This document shows, in pieces, positions 18,926 to 26,694 of a stretch of 62,566 nucleotides of DNA. Both the position numbers and the translations under genes were made by a program. How positions within the stretch are numbered: position 1 is the stretch's first letter; every line of letters starts with the position of its first letter. The notes beneath the pieces are model-generated. The model did not search any database, was not told where the DNA came from, and saw nothing but the letters and a program-made list of their open reading frames with translations. Source of the stretch: Tepidibacter sp. (GTDB lineage Bacteria > Bacillota > Clostridia > Peptostreptococcales > Peptostreptococcaceae); the NCBI RefSeq assembly GCF_025210165.1, contig NZ_JAOASI010000042.1, positions 1 through 62,566 on the forward strand. The letters run 5' to 3'.

Positions 18926-19594
18926 TTACTTTTTTGCTTTTAGGACCTGATCTCTCAACCAATCAGTCCAAGCTTTAATACCTTCTCCTGTACGAGCTGA
19001 AATTAAAAATATATTAATATCTGGATTAAGCTTTCTAGCTCTTTTACAAACAGCCTCCGTATCAAAATCAAAAACTTCTAAGGTATCAATTTTATTAATC
19101 AATAATACATCAACAACCGTAAACATTAATGGATACTTAAGTGGCTTATCATCACCTTCAGGAACTGATAGAATCATGGCACTTTTAGTTGCACCCGTAT
19201 CAAATTCAGCTGGACACACTAAATTACCTATATTTTCCAAAACAACAAAATCCAAATCATCAGCATTTAAATTATCAAGTCCTTCACTGGTCATCTTCGC
19301 ATCTAAATGACACATACCCCCTGTATGTAATTGGATCGTTTTTACTCCTGTATTATTAATTATTCTCGCATCTACATCTGAATCTATATCAGCTTCCATA
19401 ACTCCTATTCCCATTTCGTCCTTTAATTGTTCAATGGTTCTTAAAAGAGTGGTTGTTTTCCCAGAGCCTGGTGAACTCATTAAATTCAATAAAAATGTAT
19501 TATTCATTCTTAATTTTTCTCTGAGTTTTTCTGCTTCAATATCATTATTTTCATAAATACTTTGTTTTATTTCAATAACTTTAAAATTATCCAT
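18926..19594 (-). CDS. hypB: Hydrogenase nickel incorporation GTPase HypB
   Basis: SIMIBI-class GTPase that delivers nickel with HypA. It is 222 aa. Walker A SSPGSGKTTTL at about 40-50, D-x-D MEADIDSDVDA, metal-binding GGMCHLDA, switch-like ENIGNLVCPAEFDTG, and NKID guanine specificity motif LLINKIDTL. No N-terminal His-rich or CxxCGC extension. Start ATG with AAAGGAG. It heads the hypB-oxidoreductase-hypA cassette inserted between tatD and yabE. Confidence 0.95.
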   Translation of the reverse strand: MDNFKVIEIKQSIYENNDIEAEKLREKLRMNNTFLLNLMSSPGSGKTTTLLRTIEQLKDEMGIGVMEADIDSDVDARIINNTGVKTIQLHTGGMCHLDAKMTSEGLDNLNADDLDFVVLENIGNLVCPAEFDTGATKSAMILSVPEGDDKPLKYPLMFTVVDVLLINKIDTLEVFDFDTEAVCKRARKLNPDINIFLISARTGEGIKAWTDWLRDQVLKAKK

Positions 19595-19749
19595 CTACTT
19601 CTCCTTTCATATTTTTTATATGCTATATTAAGATAGTTATATTAAAATCTCAATAATCCTCCTAAAATTTTACATCAAATTCCACCCAAAATATCCATGA
19701 ATTATCCACAAACAACAATGTTATATAAATCCTACTAAGTAAATTATAG

Positions 19750-19836
19750 TTTATCCGAAAGCTAAGAGTTCTAAGACTCCATCCTCTTCAGGTTGGAGAT
19801 GAGAACTCTACAGCTTCTGAATAAGTTTTACTTGAT
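19750..19836 (+). repeat. Family B repeat, copy B1 (first hairpin plus tail)
   Basis: TTATCCGAAAGCTAAGAGTT begins the module. AGAGTTCT and AGAACTCT form the arms, followed by CAGCTTCTGAATAAG and the tail TTTACTTGAT. The second hairpin seen in B2 is missing. Lies between hypB and the tatD terminator. Confidence 0.75.
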
Positions 19837-19850
19837 ATTTTGGGGAAAAG

Positions 19851-19887
19851 AAAAAAGATGGTTATTAAAAAATAACCATCTTTTTTC
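19851..19887 (-). terminator. Intrinsic terminator of tatD
   Basis: Stem AAAAAAGATGGTTATT / AATAACCATCTTTTTT over four bases. The arm sequence is shared with the murC terminator at 7989. Confidence 0.85.
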
Positions 19888-20655
19888 TTACTTTATATTA
19901 AAAAATCTCTTCCCGTTTTCTTTTGTTACTTCACATACTTTTTCGTATGATATCCCCTTTTCTATTGCTATTGTTTCAGCTATATATCTTACATATGATG
20001 AGTCGTTTCTCTTTCCTCTGTGAGGATGGGGTGTAAGATATGGAGAGTCTGTTTCTATTAGTAGATTCTCTAGAGGGATTTCTTTTATTACTTCTTTTGT
20101 TTTTTTGTTGTTTTTAAATGTTGCAGGACCTGCTATTGATATCATACATCCCATTTTAATGTACTCTTTTGCAAGTTCTACATTTCCTGAATAGCAATGA
20201 AGTACACATCCTATTTCTTCATTCTTTGTTCTTTTTATTATATCTAATGTGTCTTGGTGTGCATCTCTATCATGAATTATTATAGGAAGCTTTAGTTGGT
20301 TTGCTAGTTTAATTTGCTCCTCAAACCATTTCTTTTGAAGATCTCTTGGAGAATTATCATAATAGTAATCAAGTCCAATCTCACCTATTGCTACTACTTT
20401 TTTATTCTTTGCCAATTCTCTTAAAACTTCTATGCTTCCTTTATCCATGTCTTCAACATCATGCGGATGGACTCCAACTGATGCATATATGAAATCGTGT
20501 TTTTTAGATAATTCTACTGCTTTTAAAGAAGATGGAATATCAGCCCCAGGGTTTAAAAGAAGTTCTACTCCTGATTCCTTTATTTTATTTATTACTTCTT
20601 CTCTATCTTCATTAAATCTATTATCAGTTATATGTGAGTGTGTATCAAATAACAT
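19888..20655 (-). CDS. tatD: TatD family metal-dependent hydrolase (YabD-type DNase)
   Basis: TIM-barrel metallohydrolase, 255 aa, with 3'-5' DNase activity in characterised relatives. Metal ligands visible: DTHSHI (D4, H6, H8), GEIGLDYYY (E), IIHDRDA (H), LHCYSG (H) and ETDSPYLTPHPHRGK (D). Start ATG follows AGAGGTGGAAT. It begins 10 bp after metG, with which it forms the conserved metG-tatD pair. Confidence 0.95.
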   Translation of the reverse strand: MLFDTHSHITDNRFNEDREEVINKIKESGVELLLNPGADIPSSLKAVELSKKHDFIYASVGVHPHDVEDMDKGSIEVLRELAKNKKVVAIGEIGLDYYYDNSPRDLQKKWFEEQIKLANQLKLPIIIHDRDAHQDTLDIIKRTKNEEIGCVLHCYSGNVELAKEYIKMGCMISIAGPATFKNNKKTKEVIKEIPLENLLIETDSPYLTPHPHRGKRNDSSYVRYIAETIAIEKGISYEKVCEVTKENGKRFFNIK

Positions 20656-20664
20656 ATTCCACCT

Positions 20665-22608
20665 CTATCTTACTTCACAACCAGAGTCTATTCCCTCTAT
20701 AGTTGGAAGTACTAGTAATGAATCATCATCTGTTGCTGCTGATAGTATCATTCCTTGTGATTCAACTCCTCTTAATTTAACAGGTTTTAAGTTGCATACT
20801 ACTATAACTTGCTTTCCTACTAAATCCTTAGGGTCAAAATGCATTGCTATTCCAGATACTATTTGTCTTTGCTCATTTGCAAGTTGAACTTTAAATACTA
20901 AAAGTTTATCAGCTTTTGGATGCTTTGATGCTTCTATTATTTTAGCTACTCTAAGCTCTAATTTATCAAATTCATCTATTGTTACTTCTTCTTTATGCTT
21001 TAATTTAACTTCTTCTACTTTTGGTTTATCCGAAAACATTTCTTCAAGCTCCTCTATATCTTTTTCTATATCTATTCTTGGGAATAAAACTTCTCCTTTT
21101 GAAACTTTTGTTCCTTCTTTTATTTTTCCAAATTCATGAGTACTCTCCCAAGTAAGTATATCAGCTTGATTATTTATTCCAAGCTGTTTGTATATCTTAT
21201 TAGCTGTTTCATTCATAAATGGACTTATTAAAACAGATACTATTCTTATAGCTTCTGTAAGATTGTATAAAACAGTGTCTAATTCATCTTGTTTTTCTTC
21301 ATCTTTAGCAAGAGCCCAAGGCATAGTCTCATCTATATACTTATTACTTCTTCTTACAACTTTGAATATTGCTTCTAAGGCCTCACTAAATTGAAGTCTA
21401 TTCATAGCATCTTCTACCTTTTTAAAGGCAGAACCAGACATATCTATTAGTTGCTCATGGTAATCTCCTAGTGTCTTAGGGCTTGGAAGTAATCCTTCTC
21501 TATATTTTATAACCATTGCAACAGTTCTACTTACTAAGTTACCTATGTCATTTGCAAGGTCTGAATTTATTCTTGTTAAAAAGTTTTTGTTAGTATAGCT
21601 TCCATCTTGACCCAATGTAAATTCTTTAAGTAAGAAGTATTTAAGAGCATCTATACCGTATTTTTCTATTAAAGGTTCTGGATATACTATATTTCCTTTT
21701 GACTTTGACATTTTATCGTCTGCAAATAAAATCCAGCCATGACCGTATACCTTCTTAGGAAGAGGTAAATCTAATGCCATAAGTATTGCAGGCCATATTA
21801 TAGTATGGAATCTAACAATTTCTTTTCCTACTATATGAACATCTGATGGCCAATATTTATTGTACTCAGTTTCATCTTCACTTAAGTATCCTAGGGCAGT
21901 TATATAGTTACAAAGAGCGTCAAGCCATACATAAACTACATGCTTATCATCAAGAGGTACCTTAATTCCCCAGTCAAAAGTTGTACGTGAAACGCATAAA
22001 TCTTCAAGTCCAGCTTTTAAGAAGTTATTCAACATCTCATTCTTTCTAGACTCTGGGAAGCAGAAATCTGGATTTTCTTCAAAGTACTTTATAAGTCTAT
22101 CTTGGTATTTAGATAATTTAAAGAAATAAGCCTCTTCTTTTGCTACATAAACTTCTCTATTACAATCTGGGCATTTATTTCCTTCAAGAAGTTGGGTTTG
22201 AGTCCAAAAACTCTCACAAGGTGTACAGTACCATCCTTCATAAGCACCCTTGTATATATCTCCCTTATCATGTAATTTAGTGAATATTTTTTGAACTATA
22301 TCTTTGTGTCTATCTTCAGTAGTTCTTATAAAATCATCATAAGATATATCCATAGTCTTCCAAAGGTCTTTTATCTCTCCTACTATGTTATCTAAGTACT
22401 CTATCTCACTTAATCCTTTAGCCTTAGCTGTTTTTTGTATTTTTTCTCCATGCTCATCTGTTCCAGTTAAAAACTTTACATCGTAGCCACAAAAACGCTT
22501 GAATCTAGCTATAGCATCTGCTGCTACTGTTGTATAAGTGTGTCCAATATGAAGTCTTCCACTTGGATAATATATTGGAGTTGTAACATAAAAAGTTTTC
22601 TTTGACAT
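20665..22608 (-). CDS. metG: Methionyl-tRNA synthetase
   Basis: Class I aminoacyl-tRNA synthetase, 647 aa. HIGH motif PSGRLHIGHTYTT (15-27), zinc knuckle CTPCESFW...CPDC (about 130-150), KMSKSKGN (about 299-306), and a C-terminal tRNA-binding (EMAP II-like) domain from about residue 545, IDEFDKLELRVAKI. Start ATG follows AAAGGAGGAAATACA. Expression is predicted to be controlled by the T-box leader directly upstream. Confidence 0.97.
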   Translation of the reverse strand: MSKKTFYVTTPIYYPSGRLHIGHTYTTVAADAIARFKRFCGYDVKFLTGTDEHGEKIQKTAKAKGLSEIEYLDNIVGEIKDLWKTMDISYDDFIRTTEDRHKDIVQKIFTKLHDKGDIYKGAYEGWYCTPCESFWTQTQLLEGNKCPDCNREVYVAKEEAYFFKLSKYQDRLIKYFEENPDFCFPESRKNEMLNNFLKAGLEDLCVSRTTFDWGIKVPLDDKHVVYVWLDALCNYITALGYLSEDETEYNKYWPSDVHIVGKEIVRFHTIIWPAILMALDLPLPKKVYGHGWILFADDKMSKSKGNIVYPEPLIEKYGIDALKYFLLKEFTLGQDGSYTNKNFLTRINSDLANDIGNLVSRTVAMVIKYREGLLPSPKTLGDYHEQLIDMSGSAFKKVEDAMNRLQFSEALEAIFKVVRRSNKYIDETMPWALAKDEEKQDELDTVLYNLTEAIRIVSVLISPFMNETANKIYKQLGINNQADILTWESTHEFGKIKEGTKVSKGEVLFPRIDIEKDIEELEEMFSDKPKVEEVKLKHKEEVTIDEFDKLELRVAKIIEASKHPKADKLLVFKVQLANEQRQIVSGIAMHFDPKDLVGKQVIVVCNLKPVKLRGVESQGMILSAATDDDSLLVLPTIEGIDSGCEVR

Positions 22609-22627
22609 TGTATTTCCTCCTTTTTAT

Positions 22628-22871
22628 AAAAAATCGCCCCTACAATAGTAGGGGCGAGTATATTCTCACGGTACCACCCTAATTTACTCAAAATAATTAT
22701 TTGAGTATCTTAGCAGACTTTTAACGGGTCTAATCGTTTTAATCTTAAAAGCTTATGCTATCTCGAATAAAAAGCTCCAGAGCCATATTCAATAAAGATC
22801 TCAATGCTAACTTTCACCTTGCATAGCTCTCTTTAGAAGATTTCTTTATCTACTCTTTCCTTCATAGCTTA
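22628..22871 (-). promoter_or_regulatory. T-box riboswitch leader of metG
   Basis: On the minus strand the canonical T-box sequence AGGGTGGTACCGTGAG reads at 22665-22680. It is followed by a GC-rich terminator CGCCCCTAC / GTAGGGGCG with a T-run at 22622-22656. Upstream stem I carries GAGAGCTATGCAAGG and the AG-bulge-like GTGAAAG. A candidate specifier codon ATG (Met) lies at 22784-22786 in GAATATGGCTC. Uncharged tRNA-Met should stabilise the antiterminator and turn on metG. Confidence 0.9.
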
Positions 22872-22933
22872 TATAAATATTTATTTCATTTTAACCAAAA
22901 TTTTATATAATTATACTCATAATGTCAAGTAAA

Positions 22934-24154
22934 TTATACATTATTAAATCTAAAAACTTCATCTATATCATTTGTAATGTCATTATCTATTTCATTATTT
23001 AAAACCATATTCTTTAATATACTTACAGCTTCTTCATGAGAAAATTGTCTTTTGTATGGTCTCTCTTCTGTAAGAGCTTGATATATATCAAGACATGCTA
23101 CAAGCCTTGAATTAAAATCTAATTCATCTGCTTTAAGCCCTTTAGGGTAACCAGTTCCATTTAATTTTTCATGATGGTTTGATGCCCATCTTGCTATATC
23201 CTCAAATCCATCTATATTAGAAAGACACTGATTAGTATAGTATGAATGCTTTTTCATTATTAATATTTCTTCATCATCTAATTTTTTTGGCTTATCTAAT
23301 ATTTCTATAGGTATTGCAAGTTTTCCTATATCATGTAATTTCCCAGCTATAACTAGCTTTATTTTTTCTTCGTGCTTATAATTATAATTATCACACATCT
23401 TATGTATTTTATTAGCTAATCCATCACTGTGCTTTTCTGTAAACTGAGATTTGCTATCTATTATTTTTGAAAATACATTCATTATCTTCAAAATTTCCTC
23501 TATATCTATTTCTTGTTCATATACAGGAACTTCTTCTTTTAAAACTTTTTTTATATTATTATCATTTAATGATTCCCAAAAATTATCTTTACTCGATATT
23601 TCTAAAAATGCATCTACTATTTTAGGATTAAACATTTTGTTTTTTTGTGATTTTATGTATTTTATCATTCTTTCTTTTTTTTCATCATCTACTTTTTTAT
23701 ATTTAAATGCAAAATCTATATAATCTGCAAAAGCTATAAATTGAGCTATTAAAGGAATATCCTCGCCTTTTACTTTAAAAAAACCTTTACCATCATATCT
23801 TTCATGATGATATTTTATTATATTTTTATGATTAGTTAAAAAAGGGAATTTTCTAGCATTATTTTCTCCAGCAATACAATGCTCCTTAAATGATTCCATA
23901 AAATAGAATTCTTTTAAATCACTATTTCTTACTTTATTCTCTAATATAGTTTGAGTAAGACCATTATCGTGAAGTATGCTAAATGATACTGTGTCTATCT
24001 GCTCTTGTATATTTAAATTAAAATATTGTGCTAACTTTAGTGCTACATACGCTACTCTTTTTGAATGATTAATTTCTATTGAGAATACATCCATTTCTAT
24101 AAAATCCAAAGCAGTAGATATACTCATCAAAAAATCATTAAACTTAAATTCCAT
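22934..24154 (-). CDS. Tandem HD / HD-GYP phosphodiesterase
   Basis: 406-aa soluble protein with two HD-type halves. The C-terminal half (about 235-400) is a complete HD-GYP domain: H242, HDIGK (274-278), HHEKLNGTGYP (327-337), consistent with c-di-GMP or related dinucleotide hydrolysis. The N-terminal half (about 15-150) repeats the plan with H30, HDNG (62-65) and HHERYDGKGF (116-125). It lacks the Lys of HDxGK and the GYP, so it is probably a degenerate sensory copy. No membrane segment. ATG preceded by AGGAGGG. Confidence 0.88.
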   Translation of the reverse strand: MEFKFNDFLMSISTALDFIEMDVFSIEINHSKRVAYVALKLAQYFNLNIQEQIDTVSFSILHDNGLTQTILENKVRNSDLKEFYFMESFKEHCIAGENNARKFPFLTNHKNIIKYHHERYDGKGFFKVKGEDIPLIAQFIAFADYIDFAFKYKKVDDEKKERMIKYIKSQKNKMFNPKIVDAFLEISSKDNFWESLNDNNIKKVLKEEVPVYEQEIDIEEILKIMNVFSKIIDSKSQFTEKHSDGLANKIHKMCDNYNYKHEEKIKLVIAGKLHDIGKLAIPIEILDKPKKLDDEEILIMKKHSYYTNQCLSNIDGFEDIARWASNHHEKLNGTGYPKGLKADELDFNSRLVACLDIYQALTEERPYKRQFSHEEAVSILKNMVLNNEIDNDITNDIDEVFRFNNV

Positions 24155-24183
24155 ATTTCTTAAAATCCCTCCTATCTAGACTT

Positions 24184-24315
24184 TTATCCGAAAGCTAAGA
24201 GTTCTAAGACTCCATCCTCTTCAGGTTGCAGATGAGAACTCTACAGCTTCTGCATAAGTTCAACTAACCTTCAGATGGAGTTACAAACTCCACCTGAAGA
24301 TAAGTTTCACTTGAT
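24184..24315 (+). repeat. Family B repeat, full copy B2
   Basis: Reference copy. Hairpin I has arms AGAGTTCT / AGAACTCT and ends GCTTCTGCATAAGTTCAACT. Hairpin II has arms CTTCAGATGGAGTT / AACTCCACCTGAAG and ends ATAAGTTTCACTTGAT. Each hairpin is followed by a similar ATAAGTT(T/C)(C/A)ACT tail, so the repeat looks modular. Confidence 0.8.
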
Positions 24316-24476
24316 TCTCACTAATATATAATACCACCTAGCTATTACTCTATGCAAAGAGGTTTTTGTATCATTCCTATTAGCATATTTAAACTTTTCC
24401 TTAATATCTTCTTTTTCTATATGAAAATATCCTTTTTCTTTTTACAAAATTTTCTATATATTTAGTGTTCATACAT

Positions 24477-24530
24477 TTATCCGAAAGCTAAGAGTTCTAA
24501 GACTCCATCTGAAGATAAGTTTCACTTGAT
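24477..24530 (+). repeat. Family B repeat, deleted copy B3
   Basis: Starts like B2 (TTATCCGAAAGCTAAGAG) but jumps from GACTCCATC directly to CTGAAGATAAGTTTCACTTG, leaving 54 bp. This is what a deletion between the two similar CTCCATC segments of hairpins I and II would give. Confidence 0.75.
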
Positions 24531-24574
24531 TTACAATTTAAAATTGTAGTAATTTGAGCGATGTTATTCATGGA

Positions 24575-24612
24575 AAAAAATAATACCCACATAAAAATGT
24601 GAGTATTATTTT
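24575..24612 (-). terminator. Intrinsic terminator of the small-paralogue cluster
   Basis: Stem AATAATACTCACATTTTT / ATGTGGGTATTATT followed by seven T on the minus strand. Confidence 0.8.
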
Positions 24613-24613
24613 C

Positions 24614-24802
24614 CTATTTATTGTTTTTTCTATTTCTTTTTTGATTAGCATTAGGTGATTTATTTGATCTAGACCCTTGTGAAAAATTAGCACCCATCTC
24701 TTCTAATCCTAACTCTGCTCCCTGTTCTAATCCCATTCTTTTTGAAGCCTCTCTTGCATTCATTTCAGGATTTTTGTTTGCTTTATTTCTTTTCTTAGCC
24801 AT
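24614..24802 (-). CDS. Small basic protein, paralogue 1 of 3
   Basis: 62-aa Lys/Asn/Arg-rich protein. Central motif EMNAREASKRMGLEQGAEL is shared with the two genes just upstream. The C-terminus is SQGSRSNKSPNANQKRNRKN. RBS GGGAGGTAACTATA before ATG. Size, basic charge and the KRMGLE...EL motif recall small acid-soluble spore proteins, but it lacks the alpha/beta SASP signatures. I therefore call it an unnamed family. Position in a sporulation-rich region is only circumstantial. Confidence 0.65.
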   Translation of the reverse strand: MAKKRNKANKNPEMNAREASKRMGLEQGAELGLEEMGANFSQGSRSNKSPNANQKRNRKNNK

Positions 24803-24922
24803 TATAGTTACCTCCCTTTACAATCCAATAATTTTGTTTTTTATGTCATTTAAGTTTAACTTAAATTGTCCTAATTATTTTATGGATTATATAGTTTTTA
24901 ATTCTAGTGAATAATTGGAATT

Positions 24923-25129
24923 TTATTTAGTATTTTGTTTTAGTGTTTGTTTTACTATTTTTTTACTTATTTTTTCGCTAGCATTAGGTCCTTCTACAAA
25001 TTCTGTTCCTACTGCTTCTGTTAAAAGCTCACTCGAGTATTCTAATCCCATTCTCTTTGTAGCTTCTCTTGCATTAATTTCTGCACTCTTCTCTATACCA
25101 GTTTTGTTATACTTTTTCTTCCTAGGCAT
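24923..25129 (-). CDS. Small basic protein, paralogue 2 of 3
   Basis: 68 aa starting at ATG 25129 (MPRKKKYN), which AGAGGAG precedes by seven bases. Motif EINAREATKRMGLEYSSEL aligns with paralogue 1 over 19 residues, while the C-terminal tail (SEKISKKIVKQTLKQNTK) diverges. About 120 bp separates it from paralogue 1. Function unknown. Confidence 0.65.
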   Translation of the reverse strand: MPRKKKYNKTGIEKSAEINAREATKRMGLEYSSELLTEAVGTEFVEGPNASEKISKKIVKQTLKQNTK

Positions 25130-25159
25130 ACTAATCACTCCTCTATAATCTATATTTTA

Positions 25160-25339
25160 TTATTTATTTTTCTTTTTAGATTTAGATGATTTACTAGGTG
25201 TTGCTGCAAATTTTGAACTTATATTTTCTGCTACAAATTCATTTGCATATTCAAGTCCCATGCTCTTTGCAGTCTCTCCTTTAGTAATTTCTACACTTTT
25301 AGTAGTACCCATTTTTTTTGTCTTATTTCTTTTACTCAC
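25160..25339 (-). CDS. Small basic protein, paralogue 3 of 3
   Basis: 59 aa from GTG 25339 (MSKRNKTKKMG), chosen because AAGGAGG lies eight bases upstream. Motif VEITKGETAKSMGLEYANEF is the diverged counterpart of the paralogue 1 and 2 motif. The tail is a Ser/Lys stretch ending KSSKSKKKNK. First gene of the three-gene tandem array, which probably arose by local duplication. Confidence 0.6.
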   Translation of the reverse strand: MSKRNKTKKMGTTKSVEITKGETAKSMGLEYANEFVAENISSKFAATPSKSSKSKKKNK

Positions 25340-25470
25340 AATAGTATCCTCCTTTTGAATACAACAGCTTATTTTCTTCAAAAGCTTAGATAACTTTACC
25401 TAAGTTTCTTTATTTATTTTATGAGTTATATAGTTTTTAATTCAAGTAAATAAATGGACATATATAGTGA

Positions 25471-25487
25471 GTTAAGTTTCACTTGAT
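25471..25487 (+). repeat. Family B tail fragment
   Basis: GTTAAGTTTCACTTGAT equals the last bases of family B, standing alone between spmB and the small-paralogue array. Confidence 0.45.
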
Positions 25488-25489
25488 AG

Positions 25490-26014
25490 CTAAAGATTAA
25501 AAAGAATATTACATATAAAAACAGATGCTAAAACACCTGCCATATGGCTTATAAGAGCACATACTAATGTATGTCTTATATTCTTTATTTTTAAATTTCC
25601 ATAGTATATAGCCATTGTATAAAATATTGTTTCAGAAGAGCCTACTATTGTAGCACCCATTTTTTCTTTTAATGTATCAATTCCAACCCTTGGTATCATA
25701 TCTTTGTATATAGCAAGTGTTCCACTTCCGGATAAAGGTTTTATTATTATTAATGATAATAATTCTTTAGGTATAGAAAATATCTTGAGTACAGGTTCAA
25801 ATATCATCTCAAGTATTTGTATCCCATATCCAACTTTAAATATTCCTATAGCCAAAAATATTCCTAATATGTACGGTGCTATTTTATATGTAGTTTTAAT
25901 TCCATCAAATGCCCCTCTTATAAAACTATCGTATATGTCTATACCCTTATATTTCCCATATCCTATTATTATAAGTATTATAAGAGGTATTAATATATTA
26001 GAAAAAAAATCCAT
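25490..26014 (-). CDS. spmB: Spore maturation protein B
   Basis: 174-aa integral membrane protein of the nucleoside-recognition (Gate) family, needed with SpmA for core dehydration of spores. Visible: FSNILIPLIILIIIGYGKYKG, the Gate-type segment RGAFDGIKTTYKIAPYILG and IKPLSGSGTLAIYKDMI, SSETIFYTMAIYYG. It follows spmA by one base pair with RBS AAAGGAGGTATTAAA, so the two are translationally coupled. Confidence 0.95.
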   Translation of the reverse strand: MDFFSNILIPLIILIIIGYGKYKGIDIYDSFIRGAFDGIKTTYKIAPYILGIFLAIGIFKVGYGIQILEMIFEPVLKIFSIPKELLSLIIIKPLSGSGTLAIYKDMIPRVGIDTLKEKMGATIVGSSETIFYTMAIYYGNLKIKNIRHTLVCALISHMAGVLASVFICNILFNL

Positions 26015-26015
26015 T

Positions 26016-26588
26016 TTAATACCTCCTTTGAAGCATTTTACAGGATATAATACCTACTATTGTAGATACAGCAGTCGCTATTAAAGTTGTAATTATTATT
26101 TCATTTGGATTAGATGCCCCCTCATCCATTCTTATTTTAAGAACTGTAAATGGAACTAACTGAACTGATGACATATTAATAACTAAAAACATTATCATAT
26201 CGTTTGTCGCCGTATTTTTCTTAGGATTTATCTCTTGAAGTTCCTCCATTGCCTTTAACCCAAATGCAGTAGCTCCATTAGAAGCTCCCAGTATATTAAG
26301 AGACATATTCATTATCATATAAGAAAGTGCTTTACTCTTTTTAGGAACAGATGGAAATAATTTGTTCATAACGCAATATAAGGACTTTCCTATTCTATCT
26401 ACAAGACCAGATTCTTTAGCTATATTCATAATTCCCATCCAAAGAGCCATTATACTTATAAGACTTATAACAAATTCTATCCCCCTTGAAGCTTCACTCA
26501 TTATTACCATATTAAGCTCAGGAAGCTTTCCCATAAATATGCTATTTATTATTCCAATAGAAATCATATAAAACCAAATTTTGTTCAT
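26016..26588 (-). CDS. spmA: Spore maturation protein A
   Basis: 190-aa integral membrane partner of SpmB. Visible: GIEFVISLISIMALWMGIMN, YMIMNMSLNILGASNGATAF and NDMIMFLVINMSSVQLVPFT. The start ATG lies immediately after a hairpin/T-run in which the GAGGGGG ribosome binding site is one arm (see next entry), so translation and perhaps transcription of the pair look conditionally blocked. Confidence 0.95.
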   Translation of the reverse strand: MNKIWFYMISIGIINSIFMGKLPELNMVIMSEASRGIEFVISLISIMALWMGIMNIAKESGLVDRIGKSLYCVMNKLFPSVPKKSKALSYMIMNMSLNILGASNGATAFGLKAMEELQEINPKKNTATNDMIMFLVINMSSVQLVPFTVLKIRMDEGASNPNEIIITTLIATAVSTIVGIISCKMLQRRY

Positions 26589-26623
26589 TAAAAAACCCCC
26601 TCAGTAATTTTATGAAGGGGGTT
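26589..26623 (-). promoter_or_regulatory. Terminator-like hairpin sequestering the spmA ribosome binding site
   Basis: Minus strand: AACCCCCTTCA, loop TAAAATTAC, then TGAGGGGGTT, followed by TTTTA and the spmA ATG. The arm GAGGGGG is the only good Shine-Dalgarno for spmA. The structure is a textbook intrinsic terminator ending just before the start codon, so it can act as attenuator, RBS switch or both. No antiterminator partner was identified. Confidence 0.7.
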
Positions 26624-26694
26624 GCTTTAGTTATTCTTAAAATTTGTACATAAATATACTTTCTTATAACATAACTAATCTATAAAATTTATAG

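Noticed and set aside
15839-19594. [NiFe] hydrogenase operon
   Set aside because: Only hypA and hypB are present with one oxidoreductase; no large or small subunit, hypC-F or protease genes lie in the window.
24614-25339. Calling the three small basic genes alpha/beta-type SASPs
   Set aside because: The characteristic GPR cleavage site and GSVGG-type segment are missing; only size and charge are similar.
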